From: CAZVYN01 sp964631125
GTDB lineage: Bacteria > Eisenbacteria > RBG-16-71-46 > CAIMUX01
Assembly (NCBI GenBank): GCA_964631125.1
Contig: CAZVYN010000049.1
Span: 1 to 32,438, forward strand
Direction of reading: 5' to 3'
Length of the DNA: 32,438 bases
Shown here piece after piece: positions 1-7,955 of this stretch; the stretch's first letter is position 1, and each line of letters opens with the position of its first letter. Position numbers and translations under genes: made by a program. The notes under the pieces are model-generated. The model did not search any database. It saw only the letters and a program-made list of their open reading frames with translations, and had not been told where the DNA came from.

Positions 1-474
1 AAGTCGTGCGAGGCCGGCGCCAACCTGGCGCAGGCGGCGGCGATGATGTGGGAAGCCGACTGCGGAACGCTGCCGGTGATCGACGGCGCCGGGCAGGTAC
101 TCGGCATGATCACCGACCGAGACATCTGTATCGCGACCGGAACCAGCAACAGACTCGCCTCGCAGATCTCCGCGACCGAGTTGATGCGTGGTGTCCCCAA
201 GGTCTGTCAGCCCGATGACGATCTCGTCGTCGCGTTGCGGACGATGGAGGAAGGGCAGGTCCGTCGCCTCCCCGTGGTGGATGGGCGGGGCACTCTGGAA
301 GGGATTCTCAGCCTCAGCGATCTCTTGCTCCGCGCCGAGAACTCTCCGCGAGCCGACATTCCGCTCACGAACGTGATGAAGACCCTACAGGCGATCAGTC
401 AGCGTCGGCGGACGCAGCCAACCAAGGCAGCCAGTCCGCCGAAGGCCGCGCATCGCGAACTCCTCATCGTCTGA
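1..474 (+). CDS. CBS-domain protein, 5' end outside the window
   Basis: The reading frame is open from base 1 and closes with TGA at 472-474, so the gene starts upstream of the window. The visible part is a CBS pair. The first repeat ends with CGTLPVID, then GxVLGMITDRDI. The second runs through VRRLPVVDGRGTLEGILSLSDLL. CBS pairs bind adenine nucleotides or related ligands and usually act as regulatory modules. This short stand-alone type is likely cytoplasmic and regulatory. The last 45 or so residues are basic and Ser/Ala/Pro-rich and carry no recognised domain. The partner protein cannot be inferred from the visible neighbours. Confidence 0.9.
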   Translation, partial: KSCEAGANLAQAAAMMWEADCGTLPVIDGAGQVLGMITDRDICIATGTSNRLASQISATELMRGVPKVCQPDDDLVVALRTMEEGQVRRLPVVDGRGTLEGILSLSDLLLRAENSPRADIPLTNVMKTLQAISQRRRTQPTKAASPPKAAHRELLIV

Positions 475-655
475 GACGAGGAACACGCAATACGTCTGAG
501 TAGAAGCGCTCAGCCGCCGGTGACCTGCAATCTCATCTGACTCCAAATGGCGATTGCGTAATCACTCGACGGGCCTACGATGGCGATGACTCCGATGGCG
601 TGATCCATTTCTGCACGCCACCGGGGTCGCGCCACTCGTAGGGAGAATCGACATC

Positions 656-835
656 GTGTCCGTCATCCTCATCATCATCTTGGTCGTGCTGCTCTTCGGC
701 GGCGGAGGGGCCTACTACGGCCGGCGTTCGAACTGGGGCGGTCCGCACTATGGCGGCGGGTTGCTCGGACTGGTGCTCATCGTCCTGTTGATCCTCTATC
801 TGACGGGCAATCTCGGCGGTGCGCGCCTCCGTTAG
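656..835 (+). CDS. Small membrane protein, DUF3309-like
   Basis: This 59-residue frame starts with GTG at 656, about ten bases after a GGGAG ribosome-binding site. The N-terminal 14 residues are almost entirely Val, Ile and Leu. A Gly/Tyr/Asn/Trp-rich turn with YYGRRSNWGG follows, then a second hydrophobic helix (GLLGLVLIVLLILYLTG). This helix-turn-helix layout resembles the DUF3309 family of tiny membrane proteins, whose function is unknown. The stop codon overlaps the stop of the convergent kinase gene by three bases, so the two genes are packed tail to tail. The family name rests on overall composition and layout; that it is a real gene is more certain. Confidence 0.7.
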   Translation: MSVILIIILVVLLFGGGGAYYGRRSNWGGPHYGGGLLGLVLIVLLILYLTGNLGGARLR

Positions 836-3800
836 CCTCCCGCCATCGCGGCGAGAATCTCTCGGTACACGGGCACGCGCTCGATCATCGACTCGCGGAG
901 GGTCGCGGGCGCGTGCTCCCGCAATTCCAGGAGCAGTTCGTGCGCGTGGGCCAGATCGCCCGCGTCTCCGTCGGTCTTCCAGAGAAGGAACGACGCCAGG
1001 AGACGTTGAGGGAACGTGAGCGCCGCCGAGTGGCGCGCCAGTAGCGCGCGGGCCTCGTCGAGAGTTCCGCCCGACAGCGCGGTCGATCGGATCGACGCCA
1101 GGATGAGCACTCCGTTGGATTCCGCCTTCTGCGCCTCGACCCGAGCGGCGCTGAGTGGGGGGAGCGCCTCCTTCGCTCGGCCCGCATCCGCCAGGAGCGC
1201 GCCGAGCGCGAGCTGCACCCACGCGAGTCCGTCGTGATGCTCGATCTCGGCCCAGCAGTGGATCGCCGCCGAGTACATCTCCTCCGCCGACGCCACATCG
1301 CCGGCTCGAGCCGAGATCTCCCCCAACCCGAAGAGCGCGTCGCCTTCCTCCTTGGGATCCCCGACCTCGCGCGCGAGGGCGAGTTGTCGTTCGAACTGCG
1401 CGCGCGCCGCGTCCCAATCCCCGAGCAACGCGAGGGTCGATCCGTAGCTCTCCAGCGCTCCCGATTCGGCGCGTTTCGCCCCCATCTCGCGCAACAAGAC
1501 GAGCGCGCGTTCGAGATGCTGCAACGCCTCCGCGGTGCGCCCGAGACTGGCGAGGGACGCGCCGAGGTTCGCCTCGCCGAGCGCTTCCCCCGGTCGGAAG
1601 CCGAGGGCTCGCGACAACTCGACGTACTGCCGATGGTGTTCGCACGCCGACTCGTGTTGCCCGAGCACGTCGAAGGCGACGCCGACATTGCAGACGGCCC
1701 GCGCCTCTCCGAACGAATAGCCGACCTCACGCGAGAGAGTCAGAGCGCGCGTGAAATGTACGAGCGCCTCTTCGGTGCGTCCCAGCGAGCCCAGCACGAT
1801 ACCCAAGTGGTTGTTCGCGGTGACCTCACCCCGCCGCTCTCCGCGGCGATTCGCCAACTCCAGGACCTCCTGGCACGAGCGGAGGGCGTCTCCCTTGCGG
1901 CCGGTATTGGTGAACAGCGTGGTCAGCGTCACCAACGCGAACTGCTCGACCGCTGCATCGCCGCACTCCCGCGCGCCGAGAAGTCCCTCCTCCAGCAGCG
2001 GCTGCGCCTTGTCGTTCCGCGACTGGCGCACATACAGATCGCCGAGCAGCACCGTCGCCTCAGCCCGCGCCCGCGGGTCGCCTTCCGCTTCGGCCAGTCG
2101 TCCGAGTTCGAGGAGCGTGGCCTCTTCCTCCGTCGCTCGACCGAGGATCCCCAGGCTCCGCGCCTTGTGCGTCAGCACCTCCCGCCGGGCCCCGCCCTGC
2201 AGCAGCCGATCGATCTCCAGCGCGAGCTCCGCCAGAAGGACGGCCGCCGCACTCGCGTAGGTCCGCTCCAGGTGATCGAGCGCGGTGGCGAGATACCGCA
2301 GCGCCTGCGGATCGCCTCCACCGCGGAGATAGTGCTCGGCCAGCGCGACAGAGGCGGCGCCGCCGAGTTCGGCGGGCTCGCGGTCGAGCGCCTGCTCCCG
2401 CTCTTCCAACGCGCGGGCGAGGGCGTGGTGGTATTGCTCGCGCAGCGGCGCGAAGAGCCCGAGATAGAGCGCCTGTTGGACCTCGAGATGATCGAAGACG
2501 TACGCGCGCTGCGACGATCGGATCAGGCCGTGATTCCGTTCGATCTGAGCGAAACGTCGCAGGACGGGAAGTGCGGAACGGCCGAGCGCTCGCGCCACCA
2601 GGTCCGGGTCGAACTCGAAGCCGAGGCAGCCCGCGACGTCGAGGATCTCCTGATCTTCGTCATCGAGTGAGGCGAAGCGAGCCTGGATGAGCTGTCGGAT
2701 GGTGGACGGAACACTCAGTCCCTGGAGACGCAGGGTCGACGCCGAAGGCGCGGCCGGGTCGAGCGCGCCGTCGTCGAGTGCACGGAGGTACTCGAACAAG
2801 AAGAGCGGATTTCCGTCGGAACGCATCGTGAGCACCGGCGCCAGTTGCTCCGCCAGATGGGGCGACGCGAGCGCTTCCGTCAACACGGCGCGGACCTCCT
2901 CGGCGGTGAGTCGCGTGAGCGGAAGTCCGCGGACATGCTCCATACGTGTGAGATTCCCGGTCCATTCGGGCGGAAGCGTCGGACGCGCGCACCCCACGAG
3001 AAGAAGTCGGCTACCGGCCGTCGCCCGAGCCAGCGCGGCGAACAGCTCTCTACCCTCCGGTGGAGCCCAGTGGAGATCATCGATGACGACGACGGTCGGC
3101 CGCTCGTCCCCGAGCGCTTGCGTCAGCCGGACGAGCGCGCGGTGCACCAGGTCCCTGTTCGCCTCGCCCCCCTCCGCCGACGCCCGCTCACCGCGGAAGA
3201 GAGCCCGGAGCGGTGGTACGAGCAGAGGGGCGTCACGCAGGTAGTCGGAGAGCGTCGCCTCCAGATCCAGGTCGCCGAAGTGCGCTCGATAGGCGTTCAT
3301 GAAGGCGCCGACCTCCGTCACCGCGTCGCCCGGAGGATACGATCCGACGAGTAGATGCACCGGTTCGCTGCGCAGTTCCAACTGTGCAAGAAACTCATCG
3401 ACCAGTCGCGTCTTGCCCAGCCCCGCCTCGCCCTGGAGCAGAATGACTTGCCCGCGTCCGGCGCTGGCCCGCTCGAAGCTGTCGGCGAGAACCTCGAGCG
3501 CGCCCCCGCGTCCGTAGATCGACGTGTCGCGCGCGATGTGCGCGCGCGACGCCTTCGGCTTCATCGATTGACGCTCGGCGCGCACTCGCTCGCGCCACCA
3601 ACTCCCCTTCTCGCTCTCGCGCAGCGCGAGGCCGAGTTCTTCGATCCCGGCCGGTCCGCGATCGTCCCTCGGATCGAGAAGCGTCTGGATCAACCCTCGG
3701 AAGAACGGCGACAGGTGCTCCAGCGCGACAAACTCCGACTCGACCACGTCCGACCCCGCCGGAACGCCGGTCACTAGCTCGAAGAGCGCGCGCCCCACGG

Positions 3801-5112
3801 CGGCCAGCTCCGAGGGAGCGTCGCCTCGCGTAGCGTTCGGCGCCTGCACGCGCCCATCTTGGCGCAGGACCAGTTCCTTCAGCCGGAGCGCCTGAGGCGC
3901 CGGCGACGAGGCGCGCGGCCCCGTCGGAGCGGCGAGTAGCGCCTTCACCATTCCGGCCCCGATCTGCCGGCACAGCTCTTCTGGGACGCGACTGAGCTCC
4001 TGCACCAGCGACGCCAGTGTCTGCGACGTGTCGTCGGCATCGAGTTGACTCGGCAGCGCCGCGAGCAGCGCGCGCTCCATCTCGTCTGCGGTTTGATAGC
4101 GAAGCGGCGCATCGGGCAGCAGTGCGCGTTCCAAGACCGCGGTCAGCGTTGGCGGGACCACGCTAGCGTCCAACTGGAGCGGCTCGCCGCGGCGCGCCTC
4201 ATGCGCCTGCACGAGTTCGCTCCAGGTCTGCGCGACAATCGGAAGCCGGCCGCTGACCAAGTAGTGGAGCAACGCGCCGAGCGAGTAGACATCCGCGCTC
4301 GGTTGCGGCGCATCACCGCGCAAAACCTCGGGCGCCGAGACCATCGGAGTCAGGAAGATCTGCGCCGCGCGCGTCGACCTCGAGCCTGCGGCGGCGACGC
4401 GGTTGACCGCCCCGAAGTCCATCAAGAGCACCCGCCCGCCGTCCTCGCGCATGACGTTCGGCGCCTTGACGTCGCCGTGGACCAAGCCGGCGGCGTGAAC
4501 GGCGGCGAGGGCGTGACAGAGACTCACACCGACGCGCGCCGCGTCATCCGCCGGCAACGGCCCAGACTCTCGCACCACCGCCTCGAACGTGCACCCGCGG
4601 ATGAAGTCGGTCCAGAACCCCGCGCGACCGTCATGCACATCCGCTCCATGCACGACGAGGATGTTCGAGTGCCGCACGCGGGCCAGCGCACGCGCCTCTT
4701 CCAGGAAGCGCCGGGCGCCCGAGTCGACGTGGCTCGGCTGGGCGCCGTCCGCGCCGTCCGCATCGATGCGACGGAGTTTGAGCGCGACCTCCCGGTGCAA
4801 TCGGATATCGAGAGCCCGGTAGACCTGACCAAAGCTCCCCTCGCCGACCAATTCGAGCGCGCGAAACGGCCCCCAGTCGAAGAGCCGCTCCGGTGCTTCC
4901 GCGGCTACCGTCGAGTCGAGCGAACCGCTCGCGACGCGATTCGCGCGAGCCATCGCCTCGAGCTGCTGCAACCGACGGAGCTGCCTCTGCAGGGCCGGGG
5001 TCGCCTCCCCCTCCTGTCGCCAGTCGACCGCCTTCTCGTCCGCGATCGCCTTGCCGATGCGGCCGAGGCGACCGTCACCCCGTGGGAGGCGCGACTCCCT
5101 GCGTGGGGTCAT
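832..5112 (-). CDS. Ser/Thr protein kinase with AAA ATPase and TPR repeats
   Basis: This 1426-residue protein is a multidomain signal transducer. Residues 85-350 form a Hanks-type kinase: glycine loop GEGSFGQVY (90-98), the VALK lysine (K112), catalytic loop HGDVKAPN (212-219), DFG (232-234) and an APE triad (260-262). The Arg of the usual HRD is Gly here, but the catalytic Asp is present. Residues 405-500 look like the C-lobe of a second, degenerate kinase. An AAA-type ATPase follows, with Walker A GEAGLGKT (561-568) and Walker B VVVIDDLHWA (from about 674). From about residue 930 to the end there are tandem TPR repeats for protein contacts. The layout resembles kinase-AAA-TPR regulators of large-genome bacteria. 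ATG at 5112 is preceded by GGAG at a good distance. No transmembrane segment is seen, so it is probably cytoplasmic. The substrate is unknown. Confidence 0.92.
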   Translation of the reverse strand: MTPRRESRLPRGDGRLGRIGKAIADEKAVDWRQEGEATPALQRQLRRLQQLEAMARANRVASGSLDSTVAAEAPERLFDWGPFRALELVGEGSFGQVYRALDIRLHREVALKLRRIDADGADGAQPSHVDSGARRFLEEARALARVRHSNILVVHGADVHDGRAGFWTDFIRGCTFEAVVRESGPLPADDAARVGVSLCHALAAVHAAGLVHGDVKAPNVMREDGGRVLLMDFGAVNRVAAAGSRSTRAAQIFLTPMVSAPEVLRGDAPQPSADVYSLGALLHYLVSGRLPIVAQTWSELVQAHEARRGEPLQLDASVVPPTLTAVLERALLPDAPLRYQTADEMERALLAALPSQLDADDTSQTLASLVQELSRVPEELCRQIGAGMVKALLAAPTGPRASSPAPQALRLKELVLRQDGRVQAPNATRGDAPSELAAVGRALFELVTGVPAGSDVVESEFVALEHLSPFFRGLIQTLLDPRDDRGPAGIEELGLALRESEKGSWWRERVRAERQSMKPKASRAHIARDTSIYGRGGALEVLADSFERASAGRGQVILLQGEAGLGKTRLVDEFLAQLELRSEPVHLLVGSYPPGDAVTEVGAFMNAYRAHFGDLDLEATLSDYLRDAPLLVPPLRALFRGERASAEGGEANRDLVHRALVRLTQALGDERPTVVVIDDLHWAPPEGRELFAALARATAGSRLLLVGCARPTLPPEWTGNLTRMEHVRGLPLTRLTAEEVRAVLTEALASPHLAEQLAPVLTMRSDGNPLFLFEYLRALDDGALDPAAPSASTLRLQGLSVPSTIRQLIQARFASLDDEDQEILDVAGCLGFEFDPDLVARALGRSALPVLRRFAQIERNHGLIRSSQRAYVFDHLEVQQALYLGLFAPLREQYHHALARALEEREQALDREPAELGGAASVALAEHYLRGGGDPQALRYLATALDHLERTYASAAAVLLAELALEIDRLLQGGARREVLTHKARSLGILGRATEEEATLLELGRLAEAEGDPRARAEATVLLGDLYVRQSRNDKAQPLLEEGLLGARECGDAAVEQFALVTLTTLFTNTGRKGDALRSCQEVLELANRRGERRGEVTANNHLGIVLGSLGRTEEALVHFTRALTLSREVGYSFGEARAVCNVGVAFDVLGQHESACEHHRQYVELSRALGFRPGEALGEANLGASLASLGRTAEALQHLERALVLLREMGAKRAESGALESYGSTLALLGDWDAARAQFERQLALAREVGDPKEEGDALFGLGEISARAGDVASAEEMYSAAIHCWAEIEHHDGLAWVQLALGALLADAGRAKEALPPLSAARVEAQKAESNGVLILASIRSTALSGGTLDEARALLARHSAALTFPQRLLASFLLWKTDGDAGDLAHAHELLLELREHAPATLRESMIERVPVYREILAAMAGG

Positions 5113-5194
5113 CCGTCACTCCATGCGCCGCAGTCGCCGACATCGCGCCTGACTGTCGACTCCGTCTTGACGCGCCCCCCGAATCGAGCACCTC

Positions 5195-6571
5195 TCACCG
5201 AATCAACTGTAACTTCCCGACTGCGCGCCGCGGGCCGGCGTCGAGCCGGTAGAAGTAGACGCCAGGCTCGAGCCGAACACTCTGCGGATTCACGGCGTCC
5301 CACGAGACTTGGTATTCACCGGCGTCCTGCCATCCGTCGACGAGTCGTTCGAGCCGCTGCCCGGAAAGAGAAAAGATCGAGAGTTGGACCGGCATAGCGG
5401 CGTCGAGTCGATAGGCTATGGAGGTTGAAGTTCGGAATGGATTCCCGAGCACCGACGCGCCGAACACGCTGCCTTCCGAGACAGCGCCGACGGCAGCGGC
5501 GAACGCGTCCTCAGGGAATGGAGGTCGTTCGTACTTGTAGACGTACCGCCCCACGGCGTACGCGAGATCGGGAGAGACTCGGAAGAAGCTGTTCACGTTG
5601 CTGCCCCAAGGATCGCTCGTCCACGTCTCGCCGCCGTCGGTGGTGCGGCTCGTCGTTCCGTTCCATCCGCCCACCCAACCGGTGCGCTCGTCCAGGAACC
5701 CGATTCCCTGCTGCCGGACGTTCGCGACGCTCGGCATCTCGGTCCAATCCAGGCCGCCGTTCCGAGTGCGGAGCACACGCTGACCGTGGTGGACGCTCTC
5801 CATCGAGATGAAACCGACTTCCGAATTGACGAAGCTGATCTTCCAGCACCATTCACCCTGCCGACTGCCGAGATGGCGCGTCTGCCACGTTCCCCCACCG
5901 TCGGTGGTGCGTAGGACGATCGCGCGGGGGTTCGTGAGGTCCGAGCCGATTCCACCGACGACGATCCCAGTGCTCGGGGAGGCGAAGTGGCAATCGATCA
6001 AGGCCGACGCGTGCTCCCAGAGATCCAGCCGATGCCAGTTTCGGCCCCCGTTCCAACTGCGGATCACGCAAGGGGCGCCCGAATACATCCCAGTCCCGTA
6101 GAGCACGTTCTCGTTGATGACCCAGAGACCGCAGATGCCTTGCACCGTCGGCGAGAGTCCCGGCACGACGTTCCAGGTCTCGCCGCCGTCCAACGTCTGG
6201 ATCAAGGGCGCGCCGGCTACGAGCGTGCCGATCGTTCCTCGCTCCGGCGAGCTGAAGGCCACCGATCGATAGCCCGCCCCCGGCACGTTCGGAACGATCT
6301 CGAAGCTGTCGCCCCCATCCGTCGTTCGGTAGAGCCGCCCTTCGAGTTCCACCACATACCCATTCTCCGCGTCGAGGAAGAACACATCCTCGAACCTAAA
6401 GTTGGCGAACGGGGAGCCCGCGGTCTTCTTCCACTTCGCCTGCGCGGGAGTGACGGCGAGAGTCAGCGCGAGGATCGCGGTAACACCGATAGTGAAGTGG
6501 CTGGAAGTCATCCGAAGCGCCGAGATCGGTTGCATCAGCGAGACCGAGAGTCGAGAGGGCATGCGCAGCAT
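5195..6571 (-). CDS. Secreted Asp-box/YCF48-like beta-propeller with FlgD tail
   Basis: The protein has 458 residues from the chosen ATG at 6571, which has a GGAGG six bases upstream. The same frame stays open further upstream, but that part overlaps the divergent pirin gene. The first 45 residues end in a hydrophobic signal peptide (AILALTLAVTPAQA). The body has at least six Asp-box-like turns, among them TTDGGDSF, TLDGGETWN, SWNGGRNWH, TTDGGGTWQ, TRNGGLDWT and TTDGGETWT, as in YCF48/sialidase-type propellers. The last 90 or so residues form a FlgD-like Ig domain with GNPFRTSTSIAYRL, SLSGQRLERLV and GVYFYRLDAG. It is expected to be exported and retained at the cell surface or released through the tail. 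The ligand is unknown. It could also be a structural or adhesive protein. Confidence 0.85.
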   Translation of the reverse strand: MLRMPSRLSVSLMQPISALRMTSSHFTIGVTAILALTLAVTPAQAKWKKTAGSPFANFRFEDVFFLDAENGYVVELEGRLYRTTDGGDSFEIVPNVPGAGYRSVAFSSPERGTIGTLVAGAPLIQTLDGGETWNVVPGLSPTVQGICGLWVINENVLYGTGMYSGAPCVIRSWNGGRNWHRLDLWEHASALIDCHFASPSTGIVVGGIGSDLTNPRAIVLRTTDGGGTWQTRHLGSRQGEWCWKISFVNSEVGFISMESVHHGQRVLRTRNGGLDWTEMPSVANVRQQGIGFLDERTGWVGGWNGTTSRTTDGGETWTSDPWGSNVNSFFRVSPDLAYAVGRYVYKYERPPFPEDAFAAAVGAVSEGSVFGASVLGNPFRTSTSIAYRLDAAMPVQLSIFSLSGQRLERLVDGWQDAGEYQVSWDAVNPQSVRLEPGVYFYRLDAGPRRAVGKLQLIR

Positions 6572-6797
6572 CTTCGCCTCCGCCGGCTGACGACCCCGCA
6601 CGCCTGTCCGGATTGCGAAGAGTATGACCGACGCTGCCGCGCCCCACCAATTCCCAAACCGAGCGACCCGTGGGGACGCGGGACGCGGCGGCGCCGGCCG
6701 CGGCCGCTGACGCCAGCGGTTCGTCAGGGTTTCGACCCTTCGACATGGAACGCCTCGAGCGTCGCGGCATCTCAGCGACCCACGATACGATGGAGCC

Positions 6798-7868
6798 ATG
6801 AAAAGAAGAGACTTCACACGCATTGCGGCTGTGGCCGCCGGACTGCTCGCGGTGAGACCGCGCGGGATCCATCCGTTTCCCGCGGCGACGGCCGGGCAGC
6901 ATGGCGTGGACCATGGCGTGGACCATGGCGTGGACCAAGGAGGAGCGACGATGTCCGTCAGGGCGATCCGCGGAGTGACCCAGTCGCAACCGACGATGGA
7001 GGGCGCGGGGGTGCATCTGCGCCGTGGATTCGGGTTCGGGAAGGAGAACGAGTTCGACCCGTTCCTCTTGTTCGACGATTTCCGCAACGATCGGCCCGCC
7101 GACTACGCGGCCGGGTTCCCATGGCATCCGCACCGCGGCATCGAGACGATCACCTATGTGTTGGCGGGGAGCGTCGAACATGCCGACAGTCTCGGCAACG
7201 CCGGGTCACTCGGCGCCGGCGACGTCCAGTGGATGACCGCCGGCAGCGGGATCCTCCACCAAGAGATGCCGCAGGGCGACCCAGACGGACGCATGCACGG
7301 CTTCCAGCTCTGGGCCAATCTCCCCGCGTCGCTCAAGATGACCGACCCGCGGTATCAAGACGTCGCATCGGCGCAGATCCCCGAGATCACCGATGACGAC
7401 GGCGTGAATGTGCGCGTGATCTGCGGTTCGTTCTGGGGCCAGCGGGGTCCGATCGAAGGCGTCGCGGCTGACCCGCGGTATCTGGACGTCTTCGTGCCCG
7501 CAGGCAAGCTCAAGTCACTGCCCGTGGAGACCACCCGCAACGCGTTCGCCTACATCTTCGAAGGGGACGGCTCGTTCCGCGATGCGTCGGACCTGCAGCC
7601 GGTCAAGACCAAGATCGCGGGTGCGATTCCGAAAACCGACCTGATCGGCAACCGTTCGCTCGTCCACTTCGACTCGGGCGACGCCGTCGTCGTGCGCGCC
7701 GGTGAGAAGGGAGTCCGCTTCCTCCTCGTCTCCGGCGAAGCAATCAAAGAGCCGGTCGCCTGGCGAGGTCCGATCGTGATGAACACCCAGGCAGAGCTCG
7801 CGCAGGCGTGGCGCGAGCTCAACGACGGGTCGTTCATCAAGAAGAGCGCAAAGCTACCGGCGCGTTAG
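6798..7868 (+). CDS. Pirin family protein with possible Tat leader
   Basis: This is a cupin-fold pirin. The metal-binding motif of the family is complete: HPHRGIET (H110 and H112 of the long form), then HQEMP (H154, E156). Pirins bind a metal through these residues; some oxidise quercetin, others act as regulators. Two starts are credible. ATG 6798 gives 356 residues and begins MKRRDFTRIAAVAAGLLAV, a twin-arginine-like leader, but has only a GGAG two bases upstream. ATG 6951 gives a standard 305-residue pirin and has a textbook AAGGAGG seven bases upstream. Between them the frame encodes HGVD three times, from a 12-bp tandem repeat. The divergent neighbour is a secreted propeller. The family is certain; the location of the product, cytoplasm or periplasm, is open. 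Confidence 0.93.
   Translation: MKRRDFTRIAAVAAGLLAVRPRGIHPFPAATAGQHGVDHGVDHGVDQGGATMSVRAIRGVTQSQPTMEGAGVHLRRGFGFGKENEFDPFLLFDDFRNDRPADYAAGFPWHPHRGIETITYVLAGSVEHADSLGNAGSLGAGDVQWMTAGSGILHQEMPQGDPDGRMHGFQLWANLPASLKMTDPRYQDVASAQIPEITDDDGVNVRVICGSFWGQRGPIEGVAADPRYLDVFVPAGKLKSLPVETTRNAFAYIFEGDGSFRDASDLQPVKTKIAGAIPKTDLIGNRSLVHFDSGDAVVVRAGEKGVRFLLVSGEAIKEPVAWRGPIVMNTQAELAQAWRELNDGSFIKKSAKLPAR
6900..6935 (+). repeat. Three tandem 12-bp repeats (catggcgtggac)
   Basis: The unit catggcgtggac occurs three times back to back inside the leader of the pirin gene and encodes (HGVD)3 in the frame of the long form. It lies just upstream of the strong ribosome-binding site at 6937-6943. Copy number changes would keep the long frame open. 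Confidence 0.9.
6937..6953 (+). promoter_or_regulatory. Strong internal ribosome-binding site and start of short pirin
   Basis: AAGGAGG at 6937-6943 is followed by a seven-base spacer and ATG at 6951. It is the best ribosome-binding site in the region and decides in favour of a short, leaderless pirin, or of two products from one gene. Confidence 0.65.
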
Positions 7869-7910
7869 ACGACTCGCTCGGCGGTGACTCCGCGTCGACG
7901 CGCCTCCGCC

Positions 7911-7930
7911 GATCAGCGCCGATCAGCGCC
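7911..7930 (+). repeat. Two tandem copies of gatcagcgcc
   Basis: A 10-bp unit is repeated twice in the gap between the convergent pirin and propeller genes. A nine-base inverted pair, cgctcggcg at 7875-7883 and cgccgagcg at 7927-7935, brackets this stretch and could fold as a weak bidirectional terminator, but there is no T tract. Confidence 0.45.
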
Positions 7931-7955
7931 GAGCGGAAGGCGCGTGGCCCGGTGT

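Noticed and set aside
1234..2670. Long plus-strand open frame of 478 codons
   Set aside because: It lies entirely opposite the TPR part of the kinase gene; the composition is Arg/Glu/Leu-rich with no domain, as expected for an antisense frame of GC-rich code.
4045..5397. Long plus-strand open frame of 450 codons
   Set aside because: It is antisense to the kinase domain and the end of the propeller gene, and very Arg-rich.
6900..6935. CRISPR-like or regulatory repeat array
   Set aside because: Three contiguous 12-bp units without spacers, in frame inside a coding sequence; a simple tandem repeat.
6572..7087. Upstream extension of the Asp-box propeller reading frame to 7087
   Set aside because: It overlaps the pirin gene on the other strand, is Arg/Pro-rich and encodes no domain; a good ribosome-binding site and signal peptide lie at 6571.
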